Counted from the stretch's first letter, positions 22,303 to 35,600 are shown. The stretch: DNA of 64,000 bases from Xylaria sp. FL1777 (GCA_022578965.1 MU400521.1:124001-188000); one strand, 5' to 3'. Notes: generated from the letters alone by a model not told the origin. A program made the numbers and translations.

Positions 22303-23783
22303 TCAAATATTCAGATCCAGCGGTGTGTTCCTCGACCTCCCCTCGCCAACCCTCTCAACAGTCATATTAGCCAAAGTCTCCAAGACCACGAAAAAGCCCC
22401 TTCTATGCTCGTTGATCATGGTGCGCTGGCTATCAAGAAGTTGCTGCTGCAAGCGTATGAGGTCGACAGCGGCATCTAGCTTCTTCTTCAGCCCGACGCA
22501 ATCGCAATCGCATTTTTCACGTTCATTCGCTTGCATAACTCTACCCAGACTAGGGATGGAGTTCCAGAGGGATAGGACGCCAAGTCGGACCGCGCTGAAG
22601 GAATTCTTCATCCTGGGCGTGGCGGAGGAGACCATGGCTGGTGCGCCGGTTAACATGGCGGGCGAATTGGTATGGACAAGTGGACACAAGGTGTAGATGT
22701 TTCGGCGCCCTGTGAATGAGCAGTACATGATGCCGGTCATGATGGATGCTGTTGTTGTGGAGCTTTCTGAGTCGATGGTGTCGGCGCTTGAGCCGGTCGT
22801 GGGCGTCGTAATACATGTTGTACATGTTGATCCGAATACAGTCGTCGTCAAGGTCTTCACCTCCATATCTGTAATAACACTCGTTACAGTGACAATTATA
22901 GTCCTCGCGACGGTAATGTCCTCACGTTCCTCTATGGGTGCTGTAGGTTGTGATGTTATCGCAAATGCATGAGTGGCAGGAATAGAAGAGATTGTTGTAT
23001 TATCTTGAAGTACGTTAGCTACTACTCACCATGTACAAGAATACTTTCCAAAAACAAGAAAAAAGACTAGGAAGGACAAGTACCTCTATGAGCTAGACTA
23101 TACGATTGGCCTTGCACCGGAGTCTGGGTAGGCCAGAAGGGTCCATGAAATTCTATGGCCGTGGGTGTCGCCGTGGGGGGCTTCAGAGTGACTGTTTGAT
23201 GGGCGAGGGTATCCTTCGATAAGCCATACCAACCAACTAGGGGCGTATAAGCATTCGAAGCAGATATTGATTATCAAGATGATAGGCACTGACCTATGAT
23301 AGAACCAAGAACGATAACAACAACAACGAGAAAAATGTAGCCGGCACAACGAAACCTGGAAGGAGAGGTCCTAGTCTTGAGACCTAGTCATGATGGCATT
23401 AGTGTTGCGTGGAATCAGCAAGAACTCAGATGTAGAGGTATACCATGCCACTTATCCTTCAAGCGATCAACCTTTAACGACATGATGGACCTTTGTTGTT
23501 GAACATTCGACTTCGTAACAGGCTCGCTAGTGGGCTCGGGAGTAGTTTTATTGCGGATTAGGGATAAGAGGGATATTGCAGACTTCCTACAAAGGAACAA
23601 CACATGTTGGTAGGAAAAGAGGACTCGGCGAGAGGGAGATTCTAGTTTCAAGGAGTCTTGTTTCGAGGAATTTGGTGAAATAAAGGCTTCTGGTAGCTTT
23701 CGGGTTTCGTCTCGAGAGTCGTGGAAGCTGCCGTTACGAGACTGGCCGAGTGAATAAGGTGTTAGTGAGCGTGAGCTTGCCAT
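22303..23783 (-). CDS. Orphan single-pass membrane protein with Ser/Thr-rich ectodomain
   Basis: I do not recognise the family. Four exons join in frame, 23783-23444, 23383-23294, 23152-23084 and 23003-22303, giving 399 residues; all three introns are GT-AG (60, 141 and 80 bp). Residues 1-113 are Ser-rich and basic. Exon 2 supplies a basic run (KTRTSPSRFR) and then one strong membrane span (about 126-143, FLVVVVIVLGSII). Exon 3 is a short Gln/Pro/Thr linker. Exon 4 is Thr/Val-rich (TVTSVITD, TLTTTVFGSTCTTC), then a hydrophobic/Ser region, a CDCDC motif near 322, and a C-terminal helix likely to coil (LKKKLDAAVDLIRLQQQLLDSQRTMI). The arginines before the span suggest an N-in, type II topology with the C-terminus outside or luminal. 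The joined frame has no stop, and every junction falls on consensus splice sites, which supports it as real. Confidence 0.72.
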
Positions 23784-24626
23784 GCTGTCGCCGCCCACAG
23801 AGGCCTTGAATGGAGTGATAAGTTGCTAATGCATTTCGTAGGGCGAGGGAATAGTTATCTTATTGTGAGTGTGGTTTAAGCATGTACACAACTTTGCGCA
23901 GGGTTTGAGTAGCCGGGCAACCAATAGGTGAGGTAAGTAGCTGGGTGGGTAGATTTACATAAGAAGAGTTGTATGAGCGTAAAAATCGATACAGCTAGAG
24001 GTATCTACACGAGAGTTAGGTACCTATGATTATTCCAAGGCTGGACTTGACTTGAGGGTCACCTAGACAACTCATTCCATATATTGACTTGTGTAGCAAA
24101 CGAGCAGCTGCCTTGTGTACAAGCTGTCAAACTCGCCTGCAGGCAGGTGAATTATCACATGCAGGCCGCGGAAGTACCTCCCTGCCCTAGGCCAACCAAG
24201 CTGCAAGCCTCAATAATGATAGGATCAGATAGAGAGGGCATTAGGTACACGGAAGAGCTGTTCCTCGCAAACAATCGTGGCTCATGTATCTGACCTTAAC
24301 CTTAACTTCCATGTGGCAAGGTTAAGTTCGACTTTCAATTTCCAAGCTTCTTCAGCCTAGAGCGCGCAATATAAGTTTTTGTCCTTATCTCCGTAAAATT
24401 GAAATTGTTATATCTGTCAGGCTTTGGCCTACACAGTAGGTAGTGATGTAGAAGCTCAGCAAGCGACTTTGTCTCAATGATGAACGATAACGATACCGCC
24501 AGTCCAATATATGTGGATTACTATCTCCTCAAAAGCCATTTAGACCGCCCGCGCCGCATTATGAAGTATTTTTGTTTGTTTGTACACTGACTATATACGT
24601 TCAAACTTCAACCTACCGTGGGTTAC
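23784..24626. other. Intergenic region between orphan membrane gene and AP-2 alpha
   Basis: About 840 bp: promoter of the membrane gene on one side and 3' flank of the adaptin on the other. No supportable gene. Confidence 0.4.
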
Positions 24627-27600
24627 TTATGTCACCAGCACATTACTAAAAGCATCCGTAATCTCCTGGCGCGTAGGCCCTTCCTGAACCAAGGATGATG
24701 GCTTTGAGACGCCCGCAGATATCCTTTGCTCCATCATCTTGAGTAGCACAGCAGGCACGCTCTCATCTGTAGCTCTGATAGTGAGCCGGACCATCTGTAA
24801 CATGTCACGTTAGCAGGTACCATCTGGGCTATATTTCGTGATTAGACATACCTGGGACGCGTAGTTCGGCTCTAACCTTAGCAAGCAGCCGAACTTGCCA
24901 CCTTCAGAGGTATGCAAAACACTCGCACCAACAAAATTTTTCGTGTTTGGGTCAACTCCTCCCAGAATTCCCCATCGAAACCCTTGTATTACTTTGCGAA
25001 TAAACACCTCGTGAATCTCTCGGGTCGCTTCCTTTCCGCTTACAATTCCAATGATCGCCTGAGCTTCCCGAGGCGCACCGCCAATTTGCTTCCACCTCTT
25101 GAAGAAATCGTCAGCAGTTAGCTCTGCCGGGTCCATAAATTTGTGTGCCGTCAGGGGCAACTTCAATGTGACCGCCTGGAGAGCTCCTGCAAGGTAGCTA
25201 ACTCTGACAGTCGGACTCTTGCTGAAAACCTTCTTGGACTCAAACATGATGACTTGTCTCGCTTGCCCACCTTGAGGGATACTACTATCAGGCAAACTCT
25301 TGACATCCCAGGTCAGATTAGTCCTCTCGCTTTCATCCAAGTCTAACGTGGTCGTAAAGGAGCTGATAGTCGCAGGTGTCTTATTTAGAAAGTAGAGAAT
25401 GAGGCAGGCCATTTGACCACGATATTCTGATCTGACTCCAACCTGGAGCTGTCCATCTTCGAAAAGGATACCGTCGGCTTTGAGAAGCAATTTGTTGTAC
25501 CCAGGTTCCCAACCGGGAGACAAATGAGCAGCACTTGCCAAATTCGGTGCCTTCAATAGCTTTTCGGCCGCTGGTCCTGCATTCATATCGAGCCCAGCAA
25601 GATCATTAGAGTGACCATTGGTACCGTTGGCACCATTAGCAGCGCCATCACCGTTTGACATCAAGTTGGTGCTGAAAGCTCTCTTAAGACCTGGTTGTTT
25701 GACCATATTCAACTCTGAGCCGTCAATGTTGGCGTCTTTACCGCCTACCACCCAAGTTCGCTTATCGCTTGTACTAGCATGCTTCGAATGGAGTCTAGAT
25801 AATAGCGCAGACTGTCGTTCCGGGAAAGGTGGCATCTCATCGCAAACGGTTCGCAGGAGGTCGTCAGTGGGAAGACTTGCAAGAGTCAAATACTCGCATG
25901 CTCGTTGTTGGAGTTCGGAATCTAAGGTATGGGAATAGACCTCGAAGATGCGAAGAAGTTGCGGCTTAATTTCGGGGAAAAGGTTGACGAATTTGATGAA
26001 TGAAGACAGGATCATCGCACGTGTGCCCGAGGAACACGCAGATAGTTTTCCAGACAACGCCATGAATTGCTCAATCGGGCTACAGCCTTTCTCCTCTGCA
26101 ATCAAGTGGCCGAATTCACCCAAAATATAAGCACCAATCTTCACCAATGTCTCATGACAATGGTCTTGCTTTACATGTTGCAATGTATTCTGTGCCGCGT
26201 ATACCTGTAACTCCTCATTGTTCGTCACAATCTGGATAACACGCTGCCAGACCTCGTCGCTCAAATGATCGCCCGCAACAGCCACAAGTCGCAGTGAAAC
26301 ATTGATATACCACTGAATGTCGGTGGCATACTTTTCCGTCAAAATCGCAATCTTCAACGCCATCTCCTCGCGTATAGCGAAATCCGCATTTTGGAGGTAC
26401 TGAAGTAGCTCCGCTACGATGGGTCCAGAGTTGGTCGAGTCGCACATACTATATAGCAAATCGAGTCCCTTTCTACGTACGCTGATATCCCTATCTTTAA
26501 GTGAGCCCAGAATAACCTCTTGGTGCTGCTTGATAGGGCCTAGGTTCTCAGCGCGAGCGGCAAGATGTGTCATAGCTTCTAGACCAAGATACCGAACGTT
26601 CGTCTCCCGAGAAGTTATAAAACGTCCAAGGCGGGACGATATTTGCTTCATTAAAGCATGCTCCGTATCTAGGTGAATGATGAGATTAATCGCTTCGAAT
26701 AGGACGGCATTCTGAGCGTTATTCTGCTGCACGTTCTTATTTGACTCCATAGCCAAGTTCAAAATCCTTTGTAGAGACTCTCTAATCATTTCGCGGACAT
26801 GGCTGTCCTCTACGCCTTGTGTTAATGACCCTTGCGAATATTTCGAGAGGTTACTTACCTGAAGGCGAAAAGTATTGTAGTAGACGAAGCAGTTTGACCT
26901 GAATCCAAGGGCAAGGAACCTTGTAGTACAGATAGTCATTTGTATAATCACCATCGACGACTATTCGTTTTAGCCGCGCAGCAGCCTTGACGTAAGCGCC
27001 CTTGTACTGGTCGGGGTTGTCTTGTGCTACCGCCATTACCAAAGATGTCACTGACAAAGCTACGCCAAGATCGACATCATCCATCAGTGATATTATGCGT
27101 TCTGCCCACTGGGGCTGAATTATATCTGGGTGTTTCCGGTAGAGACGAAGAAGAGTGAGCGCAGCCTTCTTCTTCACAAAGGATTTGGATGTGCTACGAT
27201 TCCCGTTAGTCGGCGTGGGGGGCAGTGGGAAATAACGACGTACGGCGAGATCAAAAGCCTGTGGACTTCGCCGCTCAAGGCTTCTCCCATTTCCCTGCCT
27301 CCAACGTTTGCAATTGCGTGTAAAGCCAGACAATTGAACAGTTCGTTATGGTCCAGGAGGTCCTTTCGTATACTATTGACGACCAAATGCAGTAACTCAT
27401 GCTTCTCGTGAAGGAACAACGTCATTGCCAGATACCCTATCTGTTTCTCGGAGTATTTATTCGCAGAGATGAGATTGACCGCTTCCAGGTGTCCAAAGTC
27501 GACATTCCAACCCAGAATATAGATATACAAGAGCTACCAAGGTTAGAACAAGAGCACTCCTGTCGACGCGAGGGTAGATCTACCTTGCAAACATACTTCT

Positions 27601-27930
27601 TTTTGTGGTAGCCACTTAGATTGCCGTCTAGACGCAGAAAGTTAGCATGCGCACACCATCACCTCGAAAAGTGTAATCCAGAGCTAGAACAGACCCTTGA
27701 ACTTTTGGCTATGTGGGAAAGAAGCATGTCAGCAACACAGTGTCTAGGAGGATTGTAGTGGCAGATATTAGCACCAACCGGATATTTGCCAGTTCCTTGT
27801 TGATTCTCTTCTCCTCCAAATCCCTTGCCCGCGCATTTCTCAGATCAGCGATGAATTGCACAAGACCACGCATGTTGGAATTGTTGTTGCTCGACCGGCC
27901 GAGGAAGCCGGATGCGGCTGACGAAGCCAT
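24627..27930 (-). CDS. APL3: AP-2 adaptor complex subunit alpha (alpha-adaptin)
   Basis: The large alpha subunit of the clathrin adaptor AP-2, acting in endocytosis at the plasma membrane. Seven exons give 988 residues: 27930-27779, 27708-27695 (a 14-nt microexon), 27627-27584, 27533-27244, 27193-26859, 26815-24852 and 24794-24627. All introns are GT-AG. The N-terminus MRGLVQFIADLRNARARDLEEKR is the hallmark of alpha-adaptin and includes basic residues used for phosphoinositide binding. The joined exons read ELANIRQKFKDGNLSGYHKKKYVCK, then LLYIYILGWNVDFGHLEAV and the HEAT-like trunk. A linker with Asn/Gly repeats follows (about residues 620-680). The appendage (ear) spans the last 300 residues, with LLLKADGILFEDGQLQVGV and a C-terminal platform ending SNVLVT. 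Length matches fungal Apl3. Confidence 0.95.
27695..27708 (-). other. 14-nt microexon (exon 2 of APL3)
   Basis: The bases CCAAAAGTTCAAGG are bounded by CACATAG and GTCTGT. They are needed to read R-Q-K-F-K-D between exon 1 (ending ELANI plus CG) and exon 3. Without them the frame breaks. Confidence 0.85.
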
Positions 27931-29041
27931 GGCGAAGATGCGCTACACGCGTATGCGACGGGGTTGATTTCTTAAGGCCGGATTAATATCCCACGCTCGT
28001 CTTCACCTCCCAACACGCCGCCCTCCCTGTGGGATATATAGTTATAGTGATGGTGGAAGGGTTGAAAGGGGTCTTTATCGTCCAATCCCGAGAGGTCCTG
28101 AAAGCGCGCTCAAGTTTGCGGCTCGCATGATAGGCTAGGTCAGTCCACCAACATGATCAAGCCGATGCCCGTCGAGCCAGTCGTGTCGTTCGCGGGAGGC
28201 CGGACGTCGCGAAGGGGCCAGGGGCGACGGTCGTCTTCGGCAGCAAAAAAAGGGTGTGCCTGTTGTGGGCAGGCAATTGGGTCGGTCTGCTCAGAGAGTG
28301 TGGAGATCGCAGAGTACGGGGGAAGGACAGTGGTTACCGGGAGATGCGAGATGTTCAAAGATACCTTAGGGCGCAGAATCGATAAAGCTTAGGTAGGTAT
28401 TGGGGATCCCCTTCTTTGGCGTGCGAAACGGCAAAGAGGGAGCAAGCACCTGGCCTTCTTGTCTGGGGACAGTTTGGAGTGGTAACTCCGTGCTTCAGTT
28501 ACTGTGCGGAGTTCGGAGCACCTAATTAACCCACTAGGTAAGTATTTATCTAGTGTGACTAGCTAGTAGACTGAGATACTTAGCTTATCTAGGTAGTTAA
28601 GATAGAGTATATCTTTCAATTACTAACCAATACCTACGTATTTACTTAGGTAATGCAGGCACACTGCATCGACAACTACTGTAAATAAGTGTATCTACCT
28701 ACACATGTGTAGGCACTTCTATATAGGTATACTTATAAAATTAGGTATACTATGCGATCATTAATGAGATCACCTGATGTCGTGGAAAGATTGAAATTGA
28801 AGAGAAAGCTACTTACCTAGCTTCTACACTAGTTTCCAGGGTCTACTTCCTGTGCAATGTAACTCATGTAAGTAATATAGGTAGGTACTCAGGTACTCAG
28901 ATAGCGTGTGACAGGGATTGCTACTGTTGTGATAGCTCCGACGTCACTACAATACCTCTATAGCTCTAGACCTGTGAAAAGCTTCACTTGTCTCAGACCA
29001 TCTTGATCATTATGTGAGGACCGCCCGTGAAACTTAGGAGG
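27931..29041. promoter_or_regulatory. Divergent intergenic region between APL3 and NDUFAF5
   Basis: About 1.1 kb serving two divergent promoters. The middle (28500-28900) is AT-rich with many TAGGTA/TACCTA motifs. No coding region is convincing. Confidence 0.45.
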
Positions 29042-30174
29042 ATGAATTTCACGGCTCACCGAACGATCCAAAGATGCCAACTCATCTCTAATTCCACGGT
29101 GTCACCGTTCCTTGCGCGCCCGACTCGTCGGTCCTACGCCTTCCAAGCCGCGACGCCGCCCATCCACCAAGTCTTCAACCGGCGCACAAAATGGCTGCAA
29201 AAGGAGCGCGCTTCTCACGATGTCGAGAACAGCCGGATCGCTGACTATCTGAAAGACGAAGTGGCGATCCGCGTGTGCGAGAGATTGCTAGTGGGTTGCG
29301 ATCCCATGTGCGGTATATCTTGCCTCACTTCATGCTGATCTGCCATCGTAAGGACATCAAACGCGAATTCCCCCGAGTGCTCGACTTCGGCGCCAATTCA
29401 TGCAACATTGCGCGGGCTCTGGTGCGCGAGAATCCCGACCCGAACCCCGAGACGCCCGTTTCGGACCCAATCGCGAACAAGATAGGCCATCTACTAGCTG
29501 TTGATTCTTCCGAGGGTATGCTCTACCGCGATGCCGACCTCGAGTTCAACAACCAGATCAACATGGCGAGACAAGTCCTCACAGATGAGGAGACGTTGCC
29601 CTATGACACCGATTCCTTCGATCTGGTTCTGAGCTCTCTGAGCATGCATTGGATCAATGATCTGCCCGGTGTGCTCGCGCAGCTCAACAACATCCTGAAG
29701 CCGGACTGTGCCTTCATTGGCGCCATGTTCGGGGGAGATACTCTCTACGAGCTCCGAACGTCGCTCCAGCTAGCCGAACAGGAGAGGCGGGGCGGTATTT
29801 CGCCGCATATCTCGCCACTGGCTGATGTGCGTGACGTTGGCGGGCTTCTCCAGAAAGCTGGCTTCAAGATGTTGACAGTAGATGTGGAGGACATTATCGT
29901 CGATTATCCTGATAGTTTCGCCCTCATGCAGGATTTACAAGCAATGGGTGAGAATAGCGCCGTCCTAGGCCGGGAAATGGGTCCTATTCAGAGGGATGTG
30001 CTGTTGGCTGCGGATGCCATCTATCGTGAGCTTCATGGCAATGAGGATGGGTCATTACCAGCAACGTTCCGTATGATTCATATGATTGGATGGAAAGAAT
30101 CGAAAGACCAAGCCAAGCCGCTGCCTCGCGGAAGTGGTGATATCAACTTGAAAGATATTTTAGAAAATAAATAA
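29042..30174 (+). CDS. Mitochondrial complex I assembly methyltransferase (NDUFAF5-like)
   Basis: NDUFAF5 is a mitochondrial class I SAM-dependent fold that hydroxylates an arginine in the NDUFS7 subunit during complex I assembly. Two exons, 29042-29290 and 29353-30174, give 356 residues. The N-terminus is basic and Ser/Thr-rich (a likely presequence), followed by PPIHQVFNRRTKWLQKERA, typical of the family. The splice (donor GTGGGT, acceptor CGTAAG) joins VCERLL to DIKREFPRVLDFGANSCNIARAL, rebuilding the glycine-poor motif I (DFGANS). Also seen are HLLAVDSSEGMLYRDAD, the YDTDSFDLVLSSLSMHWINDLPGVL motif and FMGG-like IGAMFGGDTLYELR. The donor is not the best consensus, but the alternatives break the frame. 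Confidence 0.92.
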
Positions 30175-31552
30175 ACCTTTATTAAATTCCCAACCGTGTT
30201 TTCGATAGAGTAGCGGCTGCAGTTCTTCCATCCCGGGCCCATGAGATGGAGGAGTTGTATCAGCTATTTGCCTTTCGTATCAACTGGCGTAACTTATTAC
30301 TACTCTTCTTCATAAAGATATTTTGGTGTTCTCTAAACCATTCCGACTCTGGGCAAATAGCAACAAGATAGAGCTATGTTTCACTGTACTTTACTTTTCT
30401 GGCTCATTATTTGAATACATGTATACACTTTTCATATAAGATTTTTCAACTCCTCATGACCCATGAATATAAATCTGAACAATCGAATAAGTCTCAGATA
30501 ACTATTAGTATCAATCTAGCCCAGTGAGAATTCCACCAATTCCAGGCCCTCGGAAACTCAGGAGACACATCTGAGACATTAAAGATATCGGATTCCAGAG
30601 ACACTAGCTCTGTGCCTTAAGAATGTTGTCCTCGAATCCTACTACTTAGGGCTATATCGCTTGAGCTCACGGTTCTAGTAGCTCTAGAGCAAATTATATC
30701 ACAGATACATCGATGGCCCTCGTAAAAATCAGGTTATCATCCGTATTGATCCGAGTCGATAAGCCTTTATTTTCTCGACCTGGCGGGACCTGTTCTCTTA
30801 TACTTCCCCCAGGCCGCTGCCGTCTTCAACGTCTCTCTTGTCCTGGCCTAGACAGAGTAGCCGGGATAAAGCATAACACTCTACTCCTATATTCCAGAGC
30901 CCAAGACCCAAGGAATTGGATAGACACTTGTTCATGCACATGTTTGAAAGGTGGTGCCCTCACATACCTCGGTAGATAGGGCGGCCAGCCAGCTGATGCT
31001 CCCAGGGTCAGAGAATGGAATTAACTTGTGATGAACAAAGAATGGCAGTGTGTTAGGAAATCGAAAATGAATATTAGGAGAGCTTCCTCTACTTGCATCA
31101 GTATTGTCACACTTGTGTGAGGCTGGCATTAGATAGAATCCACCACGCACACAAACTACAGATCGAAAGTGACGCCCCTTATGCTGGTGTACGAGGTAGG
31201 AGAGAGTAGATTATGATAGATCAATCAAGTCACTTACGGCAATGCCAAAGACTACCAATGGCCTTGAGACTGCCATGCAATTGAGCAATTGGACATGCCA
31301 TGGACTACATAGACAACTCTGAGCAACTTCGCTACTTGGTAACGATGTGAACCCCGCAAGATCAGTCCGGTCACGGCTATAACCATTATACTCTATTTTT
31401 CTTTTGTAATTCTGGTACATGTCCCCATTATCGATGATAACTTAAGGCACCCCTATAACATGGTGTCCTATATAGGACCATGGATTGGGAGCACCGTAAT
31501 ATGCTCGTGATCTTTTGAAAAAGTCGATATTGAGCGCCACCAGCTACCTAGT
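30175..31552. other. Convergent intergenic region between NDUFAF5 and ARPC5
   Basis: About 1.4 kb of moderately AT-rich DNA between two 3' ends. Short frames on both strands lack any recognisable motif. I see no gene or RNA that I can support. Confidence 0.45.
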
Positions 31553-32656
31553 TCATACCTTGCGCCAGTCGGTCATGCAGCGTTGTATCGATCCCAGTCC
31601 AGCAACGTCAACAACTTTCTCGTGCCAGCTCAGCAGCACACTCATGCCCGCACCCGTCGACTCATTTGTTGAGCCCGGTCTGCTTCCAATCTGACTAAAC
31701 CCTGTGGCCTGGGGTGTGAGGTTTCGTGTGGGCGTTCGGGGGCCTCCACTCGACGCACTAACACCTGCCATGCCTTTGTATCTGATCCATCGGGTTAGTA
31801 GGTGTGCGTTGTATACAGCCGCATAGCCGTATAGACGGGGCTGCGGACTCACAGGTACTTCATCAGTACATCCACCAGCTCACTCCCCCCCTCTGAGTCG
31901 TAAATCCGCTGCAACATCGGCGTCATCTCACTCGCTTTGATAGATTGCAGGACCTCAATGACGGTCTGTAGATGTGCGTCCTGTAGTGCATCGTCAGCAT
32001 GCTTCTACAGGAACCTAGCGCCATCGACGCGATCCCCTAAGCCTGCTTTCGGCGCAACCCAATCGTCTCTCAACGGTCCTCCTCTACACCGCTTCTGCCA
32101 CGCCACCCTTAATATGCATACATGTATGTATGTAGTGGGCTCACCGCTCTTCCATCGTTGCACTCGCCATGCCCACCCGGCGAAACACTAGGGCGAAACG
32201 TACCTTTGCCACCTCACTCCCGTCGTAAACAGGGTTCTCTAGGCACCCGCGCAACGCGCCCTCAGCATCGCCGCCCCGTAGCAACTGACGGACCTGGCCG
32301 TTGAGCCCCCGCACATCGGCCTCGCTGATCTCGGGTAGAGGCGGGTGCAGCGTCTCGGTGTCGAAGTTCTGTGTTGAGTCTAGGTCTAGCGCATCGACGT
32401 TGTAGGTGCGCCAGGCGTCGCTAAGCGACGATGCCGTGTGCTGCTGGATTATAGACATGTCGTTGCTATTATGGACGGGGTCGAGGATCGCGTGTGCTCC
32501 TGCTCGGGAGGAAGCGGTAAGGACGAGAGAGGAGACTAAGTTGGGGTCGATGCAGGAGGACGTCGGCTGGGCGTGAGGCCCGAAAGCTTGGGGGCCAGAG
32601 CTAGTCGATGCTCCGGCAGGCGGTGTGGTTGTCGCCGAGGGGGAAGAAGATTCCAA
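31553..32656 (-). CDS. ARC15: Arp2/3 complex subunit 5 (p16-Arc)
   Basis: ARPC5 is the smallest Arp2/3 subunit, needed for branched actin nucleation. Three exons, 32656-32204, 31980-31853 and 31781-31553, join to 269 residues with GT-AG introns (223 and 71 bp). Family segments are WRTYNVDALDLDSTQNFDTE, PEISEADVRGLNGQVRQLLRGGDAEGAL, then (exon 2) LQTVIEVLQSIKASEMTPML and, at the exon 2/3 junction, MKYLYKGMAG, ending SVLLSWHEKVVDVAGLGSIQ and MTDWRKV. The family core begins about residue 82. The first 80 residues are Ser/Thr/Pro/Ala-rich and absent from the usual ~190-residue fungal protein. The true start may be the ATG at 32458 (residue 67), or a short upstream exon may replace this extension. 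Confidence 0.88.
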
Positions 32657-35600
32657 GTCGATTTATCCGTCACTGGACGCAGGACTTGATTGTGGTTGAG
32701 CTTCCAAGTGTGAAGCTACCTACACTGCATATCTAGAGCCAGGTAGTGTGCGGTGGTGATGTGGGAGGTGTGGGGGGCCACTGCATATCCGGTGCCTGGT
32801 GTGGCGTAGATGGTTTTTGTGTGTGAAGAAGAGTGGCTTAGCCATAGATGTCCGTTTGCCCACCAAATGGCACCAATACGGAGACAGTGAGTTTTGACTC
32901 GATATTGGTGTGCTCGCAATACATGAAGTAGAGACCGACATTCTTTTATGCTTTTTCAAACCCCCGATCTAATTACTACATTTAACGACTATCCTAAAAT
33001 ACTTGAAATTTCGTCTAATCATTGGGTCAATATTACCTTAGAATCCAAAGTTCAAAGTGCATAAGATTTACTATCAAGATGTACACATCTTAGAACCGAA
33101 CCTACTACTTCTATACTATATATGGTCGACCATATTTCATTAAAAATGACTCCAGCACACAAAGGAAAAGGAAAAAAAGGTATGGAAGTTGGGCCGGGCC
33201 TAACTCCTGCCCTGTTTGCTGCTAATATATGGCCTTAACTTCTCACATGCATACCATACCATAACACTGCGTGGCTCCCAATGCCTTCAAGAATTTCACT
33301 AACATATTGATCCTATTGTGAGAGACCAGGGGGATATAAGGTTATTAATCGTTAAAATGTGGTTTGTCTAAATAATTTAAACAACATTCTCTGCACTTCT
33401 CATCCTTAGTAATGACAGTTGGGGATTAATTTGAATTGTTACTTATCATCTAGTTCATCTTCAATTTTGCAAAGAAATCAATATCACGCAATGAGTTGTA
33501 TTTAGCGGGAATCTATTACCCAGAGAGTGTAGTGCTTGGAATTTCTAAAGCTGCTATATTGGTGGGATATAGCCCGGACGATGATGATTCTTGAATTAAG
33601 TATCAAATCACATGGCCTTAGTATATGACGATTGCACTGTCTAGTTTACTTTAGATACATCTCATTAATCTGAATAGGCCATTTGCTTTCAAGTAAATTA
33701 TATGTTGCTCCATGATCATTCAAGTAGCGTAGCTTCAAGCAATACACCATTACTTATGTAAATAAACGGGACAAAGGTTTTTTTCTTCCGTCTTAGTCTG
33801 AACTTGGCCGGTGGATTGGGGGGTGTATCGGGAATGTATATTCTGCATACAGAGTGCCTAGAACTACACACTGGTAATCTCTGCTAATACCTGACGAGGT
33901 ATTGTGTTGTTCTAGTATTTACATGAGATGGGTATACCGATGCTAGAACTGATAGGCTCGTTAGCTACGTTAAGGCGCGGGGATAATAGTTAAATATTCT
34001 CTAACCCATTATGCAACCTTTGTCCCCTAGTGTCCATTCTGCTTTACCATATTATAAAGGTAGTTGGTGTTGTGTAACTATAATAAGACAAGCACCCTCG
34101 CATCCGAGACAACTGCAAAAACCTCTCTCGCTTACTGTATGCGTATACATCCTCAGATCGGTATTCGGCATCATTTGAAGCCTTTCTGCGAAGAAGAGTA
34201 CCGAGAGGAAGAAGCGACTGGCCAGCTGACGACGCCGATGAATTTACGGGGATCATTTGGTCTGAAGTTTGACTAGTACTAGCGTACTGTAGTGAAGCAC
34301 TTCCATACGATGCTATCTTACGCATAGTTTGCTTTGTTGAGCATCTAATCATTGATTGGTGGGAGTATATATAATACAAGCTACTGTATTTGCCACGTGG
34401 CACCGCCAGCTTGCAAGCCAGTACACTAGAACCTGATTTAGCAAAACGTTTTCGAGATCCTAACTGGAAGAGATAACACCGATGGCTCGGACCTTGAAAC
34501 AATAAGTGATAGCAAACCCCCCAGTCGCACGACGTGTAAGAAAAGTAGGGCCATAATGGCGGCAATCTATTCAAAGCCAGCCGATCGGGAATTTGGTGGT
34601 GAGAAATAAGGACAAACCACACAGTGGTAAAGGGTTTAGTGTCCAAAACGGCCGTACAACCACAATGTGGAATCATGTCCGAGCAACAAAGTACACCAGG
34701 GAACCGCCTCGTTTGGATGCTCCCGGTGGAAATCGGGACTGCGAATGGGATTCACAGGGCTTGGTGGCTGATGAATTTATCTAGCTGATTCGCGAGAGGT
34801 GTTTTGAAGCCCTGTTATGACTCAGAAGGCTAACGTGATTTGCGATAATGTGCAATGCTATTGAACGGCGAGGCCGTGAGAGCCTCAAGGTGCGGGTCCG
34901 GCGTGGACTCGGCGACATGCTCATGGTTACGTGCCATCCCTGGTTACAAGTGTAAGATGATGACAATACAGGATACTCTCCAGTACCAGGGCTCGATTAC
35001 GATGTTAGTGTAGGTAGCTGGCTATTAATGGTCGTTGCGCGATCCCTACCCTGATAGCTGACAAGGTAAAGGATCCCACTGGTCTGAGCTTGAAAAAATA
35101 TTTCGATTTCCGGCTATAAGACAGGAAAAAATTTTTACCTGTAAACAACTTGAGAGACCGTAATAAAAAAAAAACCAAAGCTAAAGGCACTGTCAGACGG
35201 AACCTTTCCCCGGAACGTGAGATCAAGCCTCTTGAGCTAGTGTACGTAGCAAGGATGCATTCTATCCTTGTAGACTCGTTTGGTTACCCTGTCGGAGAAC
35301 CAGCCGTCAGAAGGCTTGGCAATGACAAGGGGCTAAAATATTCATGAGTTCCTCCAAATATCTACCTTAACGTTGTGGTGTTGAATACATTTTTTGCTTG
35401 TGAAGACAGTGTGGACAGTCCTCATAATTATGTCTATGATTTGTATTCTTTTATAGGAACATCTTCCGATCTCTTGGCTTTCCTTTTGCTTGTGCACAGA
35501 AACCTAAAAGGCCCCTTCAATGCTTTTAACATGAGGCTTAATCCGGCTATGAGGATATGACATACGCAGTATGGGGAGACATTCTGGAATTCTCAGGTGG

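Noticed and set aside
34044..34676. 210-codon minus-strand frame
   Set aside because: No motif, an unconvincing start context, and it sits in AT-rich DNA. Possibly decayed sequence, but nothing supports a gene.
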